This document shows, in pieces, positions 52,432 to 61,537 of a DNA stretch of 64,000 bases (position 1 is the first letter of the stretch; every line of letters begins with the position of its first letter). Origin of the DNA: Anoxynatronum sibiricum (GTDB lineage Bacteria; Bacillota; Clostridia; Peptostreptococcales; Tindalliaceae); NCBI RefSeq assembly GCF_039414295.1, contig NZ_JBCITM010000009.1, forward strand, positions 1 to 64,000. Direction: 5' to 3'. The notes beneath the pieces were generated by a model. That model had not been told where the DNA came from and searched no databases. It saw nothing but the letters and a program-made list of their open reading frames with translations. The translations under genes and the position numbers were made by a program.

Positions 52432-53500
52432 GTCATTCCCGCGCCGACGGCATCCTGAATATAGCGTTCCAGTTGATCATCGGTGCGAACTTCCCCCTTT
52501 TGTAAAAAAGAATGATACCAAGAAGCCGTATAAAAAACAGTTTTTTCAAGTGACCATACTGGACGCCACATCAGTTCCCGATGCGCTTTTTCGCTGTCAA
52601 GAGAGAGCTCAATAGCCTCATGGGGCTTTTGCTGGTTGGAAACATCTTTCCAGAGCACTTCAGTGAAGTGAGATTCAAAGAGGTTAAGGATGTGACTCAC
52701 TGTGTTGTTCTCTTTCAGATCAGGACCAAAGTTCCATGCCTGGCGAACTCGCTCTTTCCTTCAAAAAGGTGTGCCCCTAAGAGTAAGTAACCGCTAAGGC
52801 AGTCCAACACATGCTGCCAGGGGCGAGTCGCTTCAGGCGAGCGGATTTCAAGCGTCTCTTTCGTTGTGATAGAGCGTGCAATATCAGGAATGAGGCGATC
52901 TTCAGACCAATCGCCTCCACCGATGACATTGCCAGCACGAGCAGTGGCGGTGAGCGGCATGCAAGATGAGGCAAAGAAGGATTTTTGGTAGCTGTCGACA
53001 GCCATTTCACACGCCGCCTTTGAGGCGCTATAAGGATCGTGTCCACCTAATGGATCAATTTCAAGGTAGCCGTTGGGGCGGCTCTGCTCTTGGTAAACCT
53101 TGTCTGTGGTGGCAACAACGAGAGCGCGGACGCATTCGGCCTGGCGGCAGGCTTCCAAGAGATTAATCGTTCCCATAAGGTTAGTGCTCCACGTTCCCGT
53201 GGGATCAACGTAAGAAGCACGGACAAGAGGCTGAGCTGCCAGATGGAAAACAATTTGCGGTTTTTCTATGGTGATAACCTCTACCGTACTACGAAGGTCT
53301 CGGATGTCGCAACGGTACTCGCGCACATTAGTTCGGAGCAAACCCCAGTGGTTAGGCTCAGTTGCAGGGTCAAGGGCCAATCCAATGACGTCTGCGCCAA
53401 GATGAACCAGCCAGCGAGTGAGCCAAGTCCCTTTAAACCCAGTATGACCAGTGACGAGGACTTTCGTGTTGCGGTAGATTCCTCCGTATTGCTGTATCAT
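52416..53500 (-). pseudogene. rfbG: CDP-glucose 4,6-dehydratase, single-base frameshift
   Basis: Residues 1-260 are a clear RfbG: VTGHTGFKGTWL NAD loop, LAAQPLVRASY, LGGHDPYSASKAACE and ATARAGNVIGGGDWSEDRL. Near 52740 the frame goes wrong: minus-strand GCC AGG CAT GGA reads ARHG, whereas one more G would give ARAWNFGPDL, the conserved family block, which continues in the other frame to WVKD and a stop at 52416. Joined, the product would be about 360 residues, the normal RfbG length. Either a real null mutation or an assembly error. The ATG at 53500 follows GGAGGATG and overlaps the rfbF stop (ATGA). Confidence 0.85.
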
Positions 53501-54168
53501 TTCCACATCCTCCAAGGTGCTTTCCCTAAGCTCCACAGCTCTTCCAATTGGTTCTTTTCTCTTAGGGTGTCCATGGGCTGCCAGTAGCCATGGTGTAAAT
53601 AGGCCATGAGCTGATTGTTTGCTGCCATCTGCTCCAATGGTTCCCGTTCAAGGCTGGTTCTGTCACCTTCTAAATAGTCGAAGATTTCTGGTTCCATGAC
53701 AAAAAAACCACCATTAATCCATGTGCCATCACCCTTTGGCTTTTCCATGAATGCGCGGACAGAACTGCCATCGTACAAGTCGAGGGACCCAAATCGACCA
53801 GGAGCCTGAACAGCAGTGACAGTCGCAATCTTTCCGTGTTGCTTATGAAAGTTTACCAACGCAGCGATGTCGATATCAGCCACACCGTCCCCGTAGGTCA
53901 ATAGGAAGGTTTCATTACCTATGTAGTCACGGATTCGTTTGACGCGGCCGCCTGTTAGCGTATTCTCGCCTGTGTTGACAAGACTCACTCGCCACGGATC
54001 AGCAGCATTTGAGTGAAACTGAACATCATTTCGACAAAGGTCAACGGTGATATCGGACATGTGCATGCAGTAGTTCTCATTGTAGCTGTCCATTGCTTGT
54101 GAAAGCTTCGGTAGCAAGTACGGCAGCGAATCTTCCTCATTGAATGCCGGTATTAGTAACCAAATCAT
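53497..54168 (-). CDS. rfbF: Chimeric glucose-1-phosphate cytidylyltransferase missing its catalytic N-terminus
   Basis: A 223-residue frame. From about residue 34 onward it is a close RfbF (MHMSDITVDL, DTLREKNQLEELW at the end, YGDGVADIDI, KGDGTWINGGFFV), but the first 60-65 residues of RfbF, with the GGLGTRLSEET nucleotide loop and the PKPM lysine, are absent. Instead residues 1-25 read MIWLLIPAFNEEDSLPYLLP, a family 2 glycosyltransferase start. The frame has a good ribosome site (AAAGGAG). A deletion seems to have joined two genes in frame. Without the loop, CTP:glucose-1-phosphate activity is not expected. Intact RfbF is about 257 residues. Confidence 0.8.
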   Translation of the reverse strand: MIWLLIPAFNEEDSLPYLLPKLSQAMDSYNENYCMHMSDITVDLCRNDVQFHSNAADPWRVSLVNTGENTLTGGRVKRIRDYIGNETFLLTYGDGVADIDIAALVNFHKQHGKIATVTAVQAPGRFGSLDLYDGSSVRAFMEKPKGDGTWINGGFFVMEPEIFDYLEGDRTSLEREPLEQMAANNQLMAYLHHGYWQPMDTLREKNQLEELWSLGKAPWRMWK

Positions 54169-54309
54169 CTGCGTGTCTCCTTTAATAGGTTGACTGAGCT
54201 CTCAACCCAACATGCCTCTCAGTGATTTCTTGATTTGTTGTGACGATTGCAAAATATCGAAAATTATCAATCCATTCTTGATTTAACATCCATATTTACC
54301 CAGTTATTA

Positions 54310-54318
54310 ATTGTAGCA
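54310..54318 (-). promoter_or_regulatory. Candidate extended -10 promoter for the rfbF-rfbG operon
   Basis: Minus strand TGCTACAAT has the TGn extension and five of six -10 bases; a poor TTGAGT lies 15 bases upstream. The 215-base gap between the chimera and the next gene holds no other recognisable element. Confidence 0.3.
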
Positions 54319-54383
54319 AGGCATGCGTGAACTCAATGCAAATTTACTGCAGTTGAGTCTTCTATTTCATGTAACTGCACTAT

Positions 54384-56375
54384 CTACTTCTTGAACACAT
54401 TGAAAATTCTGTACCCTCTCTTAGCTTTGATTGCACAATTTGAACTATTTCCAAATTCTATGACTGGAATGTCAATTGCTTTCGACTTATTGCTCGCTAT
54501 ATAGCCTCTGTAAGATTCCATTTCTTGCTTCAAAGCACCCTTAATATTTTCACAACTTATGAAAACAATTTCTCCCTTCAATTTAATAACCGATAACTTT
54601 TGTATTACCATATGCTCCTGCTGCATACTCCCATTGTTTTTCGTTGTTAAAGCATTGATTCCAGCAAACTTCATTTTCGAACTCGATACGACCCAATTTT
54701 CAATTGGAAATCTGGCATTTCCAAAATACTGTAAAACGAAACCGGCCCATTTTTCAAAGATTTCTAATGATGCATTACGCAGTTCCAGAGGCACTTCTTT
54801 ATTTTTGCTAAATTGAAGTCCACGCTGGCAGACTCTCAATTGAACTCCATTCTTAATTGAATCAAGCCAAGTTTCTTCACCTATTATGTACGATTGAGTA
54901 TAACACCTTTTTGATTTGATTAAATTTAGACTCTCATCGCCAAACCTTTTGGATATGTGGAGGAGGGACCAAAACTCTTCTTCAACAGATTTATCTTGAT
55001 GCAAGTTAAGACAAGGTATCCAGTTTCCAGACGCTTCAACCTGCATGCACACCATCGTTTCACTATCTAAGTCTACGGGAATTTCCCATAAGGCTGTCAC
55101 ATCTTCATACTGTCGATCTTTCATCACATGCTCAGCCGTGCACGTTAACGTCCCATCCTCATTCACAGTCACTGCTCCCGCCAACACTTTTGGTTCTTCC
55201 AATAACAGATCTCGAACAACCTTGTGGGAAAACTCTACATAATCCCGTTGTTCATTGATCTTATATACATCTGATTTTTCCTGATCGATGGCTTCATGAA
55301 AATCCAATCGGCCTGTTGCGCCAATCTCTTCCAGGAGCCCTTCTTTCAAACGGGTGATGGAAATATCATATATCACCGAGGGTTCAATGAATTTCATTCT
55401 TATTGTGGCAAAACTGGATGTGTCAATCTTGATTTGGTTTTCAACAGGCTGCCATTCATCTGAAGATTGCTCTTTCTGATACTCAAAGGCAACATGCTGG
55501 GTATAGGCAGTTTTTACCTCGATATATTTCAAATCAATTTCAATGGGTTTTAAGTGGATGCTCCCGTTCCGTCCACCGACGCCCATTGCACTTAACAGTC
55601 GGGGGATGGGGTCAATGGGGCTCATTAGTTCTGCCTGACGCAACACTAGAACCCATGCCAATTGAGGGCTTGTGATAGATGCAATGAAATCCTCCATCAC
55701 CGGCACACTTGTTTTCTCCAAGTCATCGCCCCACTGAGTCATGTGACGCTTACCGTCCAAAGGCAGCAAGGTCATGGAGCGAAGGCCATTGGAAAGTGGA
55801 AAGGTTTCCTCATCCAAATTAGCCTGATGGTCTTTAATGGGCAGGATGGAAACCCGATCTGGTTGAAGCTCCATCAGATAGCGAAAGTGCAGTTTTTTCT
55901 CTTTCATAGCTTTCAATGGTTGCTGTTCTGAAGGCCTCGGCGCTTCCATTTCTTCACAAAGGTACCACTGATGCTGAATATTGGCACTTAGTGAACGAAA
56001 TCCCCACACCTCTGCTCCTCGGACGCAGGCATTGAGTGCATCATTTTTCACATAGTAAACATTATACCGATCATGGGGTCGTGCCTGATCCGGTTTCCAT
56101 CCGGGTCTGCTGGCAGAAAACTTCACAGGAAGGGCGGCATCAACTTCTTCTCTGGTTAAACCTTCTGCCAGAAGTTGGCAGTCTTCTGTCTGGTAACCGC
56201 CTGTCTTATTGTAAAAATACTGGAGGTGGCCTTGGCTGTTGACATAGAACTGGGCACCCTTGCTTTTGCTTGTATCAATATCCTGCTTAAAATCAATGAC
56301 ATGCAGTAGATAGTCTTTTTCTTTGATTGCCGCGTAATACTGATCCAATTGTTCCTGAACATTGTTGTGGGCCAT
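54384..56375 (-). CDS. Large protein of unknown function in the glycan island
   Basis: A 663-residue protein I do not recognise. It has no signal peptide or membrane helix, so it is probably cytoplasmic. The N-terminal 130 residues contain GAQFYVNSQGHLQYFYNKTG and SRPGWKPDQARPHDRYNVYY; the middle is strand-rich (ISITRLKEGLLEEIG, GTLTCTAEHVM); the end is basic (CAIKAKRGYRIFNVF). The ATG at 56375 follows GAAGGTG; a TTG at 56423 adds 16 residues. It lies 83 bases after the pseB-like gene. Could be a glycan-handling or flagellin-associated protein; no function is assigned. Confidence 0.6.
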   Translation of the reverse strand: MAHNNVQEQLDQYYAAIKEKDYLLHVIDFKQDIDTSKSKGAQFYVNSQGHLQYFYNKTGGYQTEDCQLLAEGLTREEVDAALPVKFSASRPGWKPDQARPHDRYNVYYVKNDALNACVRGAEVWGFRSLSANIQHQWYLCEEMEAPRPSEQQPLKAMKEKKLHFRYLMELQPDRVSILPIKDHQANLDEETFPLSNGLRSMTLLPLDGKRHMTQWGDDLEKTSVPVMEDFIASITSPQLAWVLVLRQAELMSPIDPIPRLLSAMGVGGRNGSIHLKPIEIDLKYIEVKTAYTQHVAFEYQKEQSSDEWQPVENQIKIDTSSFATIRMKFIEPSVIYDISITRLKEGLLEEIGATGRLDFHEAIDQEKSDVYKINEQRDYVEFSHKVVRDLLLEEPKVLAGAVTVNEDGTLTCTAEHVMKDRQYEDVTALWEIPVDLDSETMVCMQVEASGNWIPCLNLHQDKSVEEEFWSLLHISKRFGDESLNLIKSKRCYTQSYIIGEETWLDSIKNGVQLRVCQRGLQFSKNKEVPLELRNASLEIFEKWAGFVLQYFGNARFPIENWVVSSSKMKFAGINALTTKNNGSMQQEHMVIQKLSVIKLKGEIVFISCENIKGALKQEMESYRGYIASNKSKAIDIPVIEFGNSSNCAIKAKRGYRIFNVFKK

Positions 56376-56458
56376 CAAAACACCTTCTTTGAATGTTTTC
56401 TTATCTTCAAGTATCATTTTCAACTTCTCAAGTCGTTAACCCTCGAGAGTGTGGCAAC

Positions 56459-57463
56459 TTACTCAGCCGATGTGCCTGCCATCATGTCCTGAATTTCCTT
56501 CAATGATAATAATGATTCCATACTGGAGGAATATGATTGGATTTTGCGCTCTGTCTCTTGGGAAACCGGCTTCATCATGGGCCGAATACAGAACATGTCT
56601 TCATATTCCACCGCATACAGAGCTTCATCTTCCGTCATCAGCTCTTCATACATTTTTTCACCTGGTCGAAGACCGGTAGTTTGAATGGTGACGACCGAAG
56701 GGTCAAGTTGCAACTCTTGGCAATAATACTGGATAGCTACCTGGGCCAAGTCTCCCAGTTTGACAGCAGGCATTTTAAGCACAAAAATCTCCCCACCTCG
56801 GGCAATTTCGCAGGCCTTACGGATGAGGGTCACAGCCTCTTGCAAATGCATGAAGAAGCGGGTCATTTCCGGCTCAGTGACGGTAATGGTTCGATTTTTT
56901 TGAATTTGCTCTTTCCAGAGGGGCAGCACGGAGCCCCGGGAATCGAGGACATTGCCAAAGCGGACGGCGGCAAAGATAGTCTGGTCATGACCTTTGGAGT
57001 AGTCGGCGGAGGAAATAAGCCGTTCTGCCAGCAATTTGGTGGCTCCCATGGTATTGGTAGGGGCAACTGCTTTGTCGCTGCTGGTGTAGATCACCCGCTC
57101 CACCTTATTTTTCAGTGCGCATTCAATGACGTTTTGGGTACCCATCACATTGGTCTTCACCGCTTCAAAGGGATTGTATTCACAGGCAGGCACGTGTTTG
57201 AGAGCTGCGAGATCAAAGACGATATCAATGCCGTTCATAGCCCGGTCCAAACGGGCTTCATCTCGCACATCTCCCAGAAGGAAACGCAGGTTGTTGTGGG
57301 CTTTCATATGATGGCTCAGTTCTTCCTGAAGGATAAACTGTTTGTACTCGTCACGGCTGTATATACGAACTACACGGGGGGCGTCTTTCAGAATATCGCG
57401 CAGCAGGGCTTGCCCCACTGTGCCGGTGCCGCCGATGATGAGAATACTTTTATCTTTAAACAT
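56459..57463 (-). CDS. pseB: UDP-GlcNAc 4,6-dehydratase, PseB/CapD family
   Basis: A 334-residue short CapD/FlaA1-type SDR, the length of PseB. GGTGTVGQALL is the NAD loop, YSRDEYKQ the dinucleotide-specifying strand, HVPACEYNPFEAVKTNVMG the substrate helix, and the active site SSDKAVAPTNTMGATK has the TDK-type motif, with Met at the Tyr position of YxxxK. It would start the pathway by dehydrating UDP-GlcNAc. Met is common in PglF/WbpM/CapE relatives, whereas Helicobacter and Campylobacter PseB use Tyr, so C5 stereochemistry is not certain. The ATG follows GGAGGGG. It lies 37 kb from pseC, beside the Maf genes. Confidence 0.8.
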   Translation of the reverse strand: MFKDKSILIIGGTGTVGQALLRDILKDAPRVVRIYSRDEYKQFILQEELSHHMKAHNNLRFLLGDVRDEARLDRAMNGIDIVFDLAALKHVPACEYNPFEAVKTNVMGTQNVIECALKNKVERVIYTSSDKAVAPTNTMGATKLLAERLISSADYSKGHDQTIFAAVRFGNVLDSRGSVLPLWKEQIQKNRTITVTEPEMTRFFMHLQEAVTLIRKACEIARGGEIFVLKMPAVKLGDLAQVAIQYYCQELQLDPSVVTIQTTGLRPGEKMYEELMTEDEALYAVEYEDMFCIRPMMKPVSQETERKIQSYSSSMESLLSLKEIQDMMAGTSAE

Positions 57464-57482
57464 TGCACCCCTCCTTGACTCA

Positions 57483-59348
57483 TTATATGGGAGTAACATC
57501 TTTTGACTGGTCAAACATCACCGTAAATGAAAGCAGTTTGAGAAGGGCTGGTTCCAACTCTTCTTCGACGATGGCAATGTGTGGCGCTATTTCTTCATGA
57601 GCTTTTTTAAGTGCTGTCAAATAATGCCCGAAATCGTCATGAATTTGGCGGAATTTTTCCTCCGGCTGCGAAAGACCGGCAATGTGATCCAGTCGGCGGG
57701 CAAAGGCTTCATGGTGAACTCTTATGGCTGGAAACAGACATATCTCATTATATACATTGGTATCCATTTTATTCAACCACTGGTCAATGCGGGGCAGCAA
57801 TGCCTGCAGCAACGACATATCTGAAGACGAAGTGGTGATGAGTTCATGTATTCTGGACAGTATGCGCTCCATTTCCTCCAGCGCCTCCTGGAATTTTCGT
57901 TTTTCTCGCTTCAGCTTCTCCAGCCGTTCCTGAAAGTGATTGGCAAGGTATGGTTCATGATTATCTGGCAATAGTGGTCTGGTGGCTACTTCTGATTTAT
58001 ATAGTGTGGTTTCAAGCAGTTTTTCCATTGGTTGGTACTGGGTTCCTTTTATGGCCGCTCCCCTTCGGGTGGTGTTGATAAGATCCAGTCCCGGCATACC
58101 TTGAATGGCTATTTCAAGGTTTGTTTTCATGGTCAACAAGCCTCTGTTGGTGGTGAGCATTTCACCATCAACACTCTCCACCTCCACGTCACCGATGGCT
58201 TGAAGCTCTTTTGACCTCGCCTCACCAATGGCTGTATCTGCATAAACTTTATCGTTGAGATAAGCCAGGTTTTGGCCAGTTAGAATAATCGGCGAAAAAC
58301 CAAGGTGATATAGAAGTTGCAGCGTCACAATGGTCACCGAAGGCGCATCATTTATCACAGGCATCTTGGCGCGTAATGAGGGCTTTTCAGGCTTGAAAAA
58401 CCAGGGACTGGTGAAATCCTGATTTACCCAAAAATGAGCCTTGGGGCCGGGAAACAGGTCAGGTGTTTCATAGCCAACGGAGGTGCCAAAGAGTAGCGGA
58501 ATATCGGTGATGCCTTGCTGACGAACTTGGTTAAAGACATTATAGTTGCTTCCCTGTGGATCGTAACTCACAACAGCATCAGGCCGAATACCGTAATGCA
58601 GCAATGTGCGATTGGCCGAACCGGCTGCAAAAATGTATGCCTTCTTTTCGGTTTTGATTTGACGAATGACCTCCAAATCATCCATCAGTGATGGTCCAGC
58701 TGCTACGATGAGAGCAGGGATGTTTGGAAAGGCTCCCTGTTGTTCCATGATGTTTGGTGTACTCATAATGTGGGGGATATTTCGAATGCTGTTGATCATC
58801 CACCGCGTTCGGTAATGTTGTACCACTTGAACATCTTGGCGTTTACGATTCACTGCCTCTCTCAAGCGGTTTTGCAATGCTTGGTAGGGCTGTGGGAACA
58901 GCTTGGGAATGCCGGATGAAGCAAGAAACGAGAAATAGCCATGACTATCTCTAAGTACCGTGTTGACAAATTCGTTCATGGTTAACGCTTCTTGACCACC
59001 CTGAATCGCCCGTATTTGCGGGCATTTACGGGGAGAAAATACATGATGTGCAGAAAGCGCCTTTAGCATTCTTTCTTCAGGTTCGAAAAGATAAAGCTTT
59101 TTAGTGGGGTATCTCTCCAGGATATGCTTTACAAAATAGCCAATTCCAATGCCAAAAATCACCAAGCAAGGCTGCCCTTCGATCGATGCAGCCTCTTTTT
59201 CCAAAAGTGCCAGTGCCTCCCGTTCAGGATCGTATCGGCTGTGCAGGTATTGCCTGCGGCCATTCATTTGAATGCTGGCTGTCATCTGACCATTTCGGGC
59301 TTGTTCCACTTGAATTGCGTAATCTTCGGGACTATTAGTGAAGCTCAT
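57483..59348 (-). CDS. maf: Motility-associated factor glycosyltransferase (Maf), copy 1
   Basis: A 621-residue Maf protein. The N-terminal region (SRYDPEREALALLEKE, IFGIGIGYFVKHIL) and the central MAF_flag10/DUF115 domain (IVAAGPSLMDDLEVI, AAGSANRTLL, VSYDPQG, ILTGQNLAYLNDK, about 200-430) match flagellin Maf enzymes, which move CMP-pseudaminic or -legionaminic acid onto Ser/Thr of flagellin before export. The C-terminal 170 residues are helical. The ATG at 59348 follows GAGGTG by 6 bases and overlaps the unknown gene upstream by 14 bases. Confidence 0.9.
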   Translation of the reverse strand: MSFTNSPEDYAIQVEQARNGQMTASIQMNGRRQYLHSRYDPEREALALLEKEAASIEGQPCLVIFGIGIGYFVKHILERYPTKKLYLFEPEERMLKALSAHHVFSPRKCPQIRAIQGGQEALTMNEFVNTVLRDSHGYFSFLASSGIPKLFPQPYQALQNRLREAVNRKRQDVQVVQHYRTRWMINSIRNIPHIMSTPNIMEQQGAFPNIPALIVAAGPSLMDDLEVIRQIKTEKKAYIFAAGSANRTLLHYGIRPDAVVSYDPQGSNYNVFNQVRQQGITDIPLLFGTSVGYETPDLFPGPKAHFWVNQDFTSPWFFKPEKPSLRAKMPVINDAPSVTIVTLQLLYHLGFSPIILTGQNLAYLNDKVYADTAIGEARSKELQAIGDVEVESVDGEMLTTNRGLLTMKTNLEIAIQGMPGLDLINTTRRGAAIKGTQYQPMEKLLETTLYKSEVATRPLLPDNHEPYLANHFQERLEKLKREKRKFQEALEEMERILSRIHELITTSSSDMSLLQALLPRIDQWLNKMDTNVYNEICLFPAIRVHHEAFARRLDHIAGLSQPEEKFRQIHDDFGHYLTALKKAHEEIAPHIAIVEEELEPALLKLLSFTVMFDQSKDVTPI

Positions 59349-59961
59349 GGTCCGGCACCTCATTGGGTATTTGCGGAATCATTTCAGGAAGTTTTTGCTG
59401 CATTTCTTTAAAGACGGGTTCCACCTCATAAGTAAGCAAGTCACCCACCAACACATGATCTTTGTTCTCAAGGGCTTCTGAGAATTCTCTGATGATTTCA
59501 TCCAATCGATAAATGTCTTTCAAATATGCCTCCCAAGAATCTGAAGCCATAATAGCGTCTTTTTGTTGGCGCTCGTCCATTACCTGTACCGACTGAATGA
59601 TCCATTGCAAGCTCTCAAAGAGTTCTGAAAGCTGTGTCCAGGCTTCTTTATCCGGTTCCTGATAAAAGGCTTCTCCCAGCTTTTCCAGAAGCGGAGTCGC
59701 GTTGTCCAGGAAATCCTGAGTGGATAACAGCACTTCGGAAATCATCGTCGCCAGTGTTTTTACCTTCACTTCCACCAACTGGATGCGCTCCCATCCATTT
59801 TCCATTGACTTTTGCCAGTTTTCAGCAGGTACGCCGTCAATTTCAACATGGCGTACAATGATATCATTTTCATTCATGAAGGACTGGATCTGCTGAATCA
59901 CTTCTTCCAATGTGGTCTTGTTTGAAATCTGGTGTGTTTGATTTCCCATCTGAAGAATCAC
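59335..59961 (-). CDS. Unknown acidic protein between two Maf genes
   Basis: A 208-residue acidic protein, start GTG at 59961 behind AGGGGAG. Residues 1-55 look like a small alpha/beta domain (LEEVIQQIQSFMNENDIIV, VEIDGVPAEN); the rest is helical (LSELFESLQWIIQSVQVMDE). Similar-looking helical proteins sit beside maf genes in other clostridial flagellar loci, but I know no function. It begins 2 bases after the stop of the second Maf gene and overlaps the first, so all three are probably translated together. It may be a Maf partner or flagellar chaperone. Confidence 0.65.
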   Translation of the reverse strand: MILQMGNQTHQISNKTTLEEVIQQIQSFMNENDIIVRHVEIDGVPAENWQKSMENGWERIQLVEVKVKTLATMISEVLLSTQDFLDNATPLLEKLGEAFYQEPDKEAWTQLSELFESLQWIIQSVQVMDERQQKDAIMASDSWEAYLKDIYRLDEIIREFSEALENKDHVLVGDLLTYEVEPVFKEMQQKLPEMIPQIPNEVPDHELH

Positions 59962-59963
59962 GG

Positions 59964-61484
59964 TTATTCACTCCCCTGATTACGGAATTTAACAGTAAAC
60001 GTCATTGTTTGAAGGTGAAAAGTCTCCTGAGCAACACGATGAGCGATGACTTCGCCCGCCCATACCGGTAGTTGCTGAATCGATTGCATGCGCGTTGCCA
60101 GCGAATGAGGTTTAAGGTGTTTTTGTAAAACTTCTTTCATTGTTAGCTGCCAGGTGCCTTTGATGCGCGCCCCACCTTCAGTGGCATTGATGCATTGAAG
60201 TTGAGGTTCCCGGTGGATACGGCTTTCTATCCAGTGTCGATAACTATTGAGGTTGTTCGTAGTATATACCAGATCGCCATGATATCCCGTAATTTTAGTC
60301 AGCATCTCCTGATGCTTAATGATTCGTGAAGAAGCTGCGCTGGAATGGGTTTGTCCATTTAACAGGGCTAAATCCTGCCCGGTCAAAATGATTGGATTGC
60401 ATCCCCAGCGAATGGCTACGTCCAGAGCGGCAGTGGCCACTGACCCGCCTGTTTCATTCAGGGGCAGCCCCAGTTGACTGGCAGTATGCTCTGCAGGTGG
60501 GTGCCCTTTTTGAAAGACCATTAATCGACTGCCTTGGTGGCGCAAAAAGGCGTTTTGATCACATGTTGAAAGACCAATGAGAGGTATCTCCAACCCCAGA
60601 CCCTGCAATTGGTTGCGGTAGACAAATGATTGCCCGTCGGTAATCATAGTGAAATCTGGGGTGATGCCCTCTTTCAGCAGCGCTTTTGTTGCTCTACCCA
60701 CCGACAATACCAGTGCATAGCGCTTTGCTTCGTGAATCGTATGTATCGTGTGATCAAGGGATGGACCCGCTGATACCAGTATGAGGGGAACATTTTTCAA
60801 GATCTGATTCAATTCTGCGGCATATCCGTCACAATGCAGGATATTTTCAGCAAAGTTTCGGTGCAGAAAGGACAGGTCCTGGTTGATGTTGGTGAGCTGA
60901 TGCTGATACTGGTGCAAGATTTCTTTTAGGGAGTTCAGTGATGGATCCAATATTTTTAGCGCCGGTGGATAAATCAGCAGCTTGGCATTCGCTTCGTTGG
61001 CGTAAAGGCTGATGGTTGAGGCAATGGCCGGCAGTTGCGTGACAAGATGGATGGAAATAGAGGGATTTGACAGCAATGCTTCCAGAGATTTTTCATGAAG
61101 ACACCGCATAAGAAGCCTTGGGTCCGACTCAATGACAATGATTTTTGCACCACGCGCCATCATGGACAGGGCATCAATATGATAGCCGAATCCCATTCCA
61201 AAAACAATGTAGGTCTCTACTCCAGGAGTTGCGTGATTTGCAGCCCAGGTGATCCCTTCTTTTTCAGGATCATAGCGACTGTGGTAATAGACGGTGTCGG
61301 CGCACTTGATGATGGGTATAGGTGCTCCTGTTTTTTTTGACAACGCCACCTGATAATCACTGGGATGAAGACTGTCACCTAAAGAGGCCTGTGTATTTTT
61401 CAAGATTCTGGTGATTTGTCCGTATTCATCGGGATTCAGTCTATCTTTCAGTCGGTGAAGATTTTGAGTGTATTGAGAAGACAC
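59964..61484 (-). CDS. maf: Motility-associated factor glycosyltransferase (Maf), copy 2
   Basis: A 506-residue second Maf: HSRYDPEKEGITWAAN, YIVFGMGFGYHIDALSMM, ILVSAGPSLDHTIHTI, SVGRATKALL, ILTGQDLALLNG and GGARIKGTWQLTMKEVLQKH line up with copy 1, but the long C-terminal helical region is missing. It starts with GTG, with GAGG 5 bases before. It lies directly downstream of the flagellin terminator, so it may be read by leakage from the flagellin promoter. Two Mafs of different length suggest two sugars or two sites. Confidence 0.9.
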   Translation of the reverse strand: MSSQYTQNLHRLKDRLNPDEYGQITRILKNTQASLGDSLHPSDYQVALSKKTGAPIPIIKCADTVYYHSRYDPEKEGITWAANHATPGVETYIVFGMGFGYHIDALSMMARGAKIIVIESDPRLLMRCLHEKSLEALLSNPSISIHLVTQLPAIASTISLYANEANAKLLIYPPALKILDPSLNSLKEILHQYQHQLTNINQDLSFLHRNFAENILHCDGYAAELNQILKNVPLILVSAGPSLDHTIHTIHEAKRYALVLSVGRATKALLKEGITPDFTMITDGQSFVYRNQLQGLGLEIPLIGLSTCDQNAFLRHQGSRLMVFQKGHPPAEHTASQLGLPLNETGGSVATAALDVAIRWGCNPIILTGQDLALLNGQTHSSAASSRIIKHQEMLTKITGYHGDLVYTTNNLNSYRHWIESRIHREPQLQCINATEGGARIKGTWQLTMKEVLQKHLKPHSLATRMQSIQQLPVWAGEVIAHRVAQETFHLQTMTFTVKFRNQGSE

Positions 61485-61537
61485 AGCGCCTCATCCTTAA
61501 TGATTCAATTAACCGATGATTGATTGATGGTAAGTGG

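Noticed and set aside
52416..52700. 94-codon frame as an independent small gene
   Set aside because: Its translation is the C-terminal part of RfbG in the shifted frame, and no ribosome site precedes its GTG.
56537..57478. 313-codon frame opposite pseB
   Set aside because: Antisense shadow of the SDR gene with no domain and no start signal.
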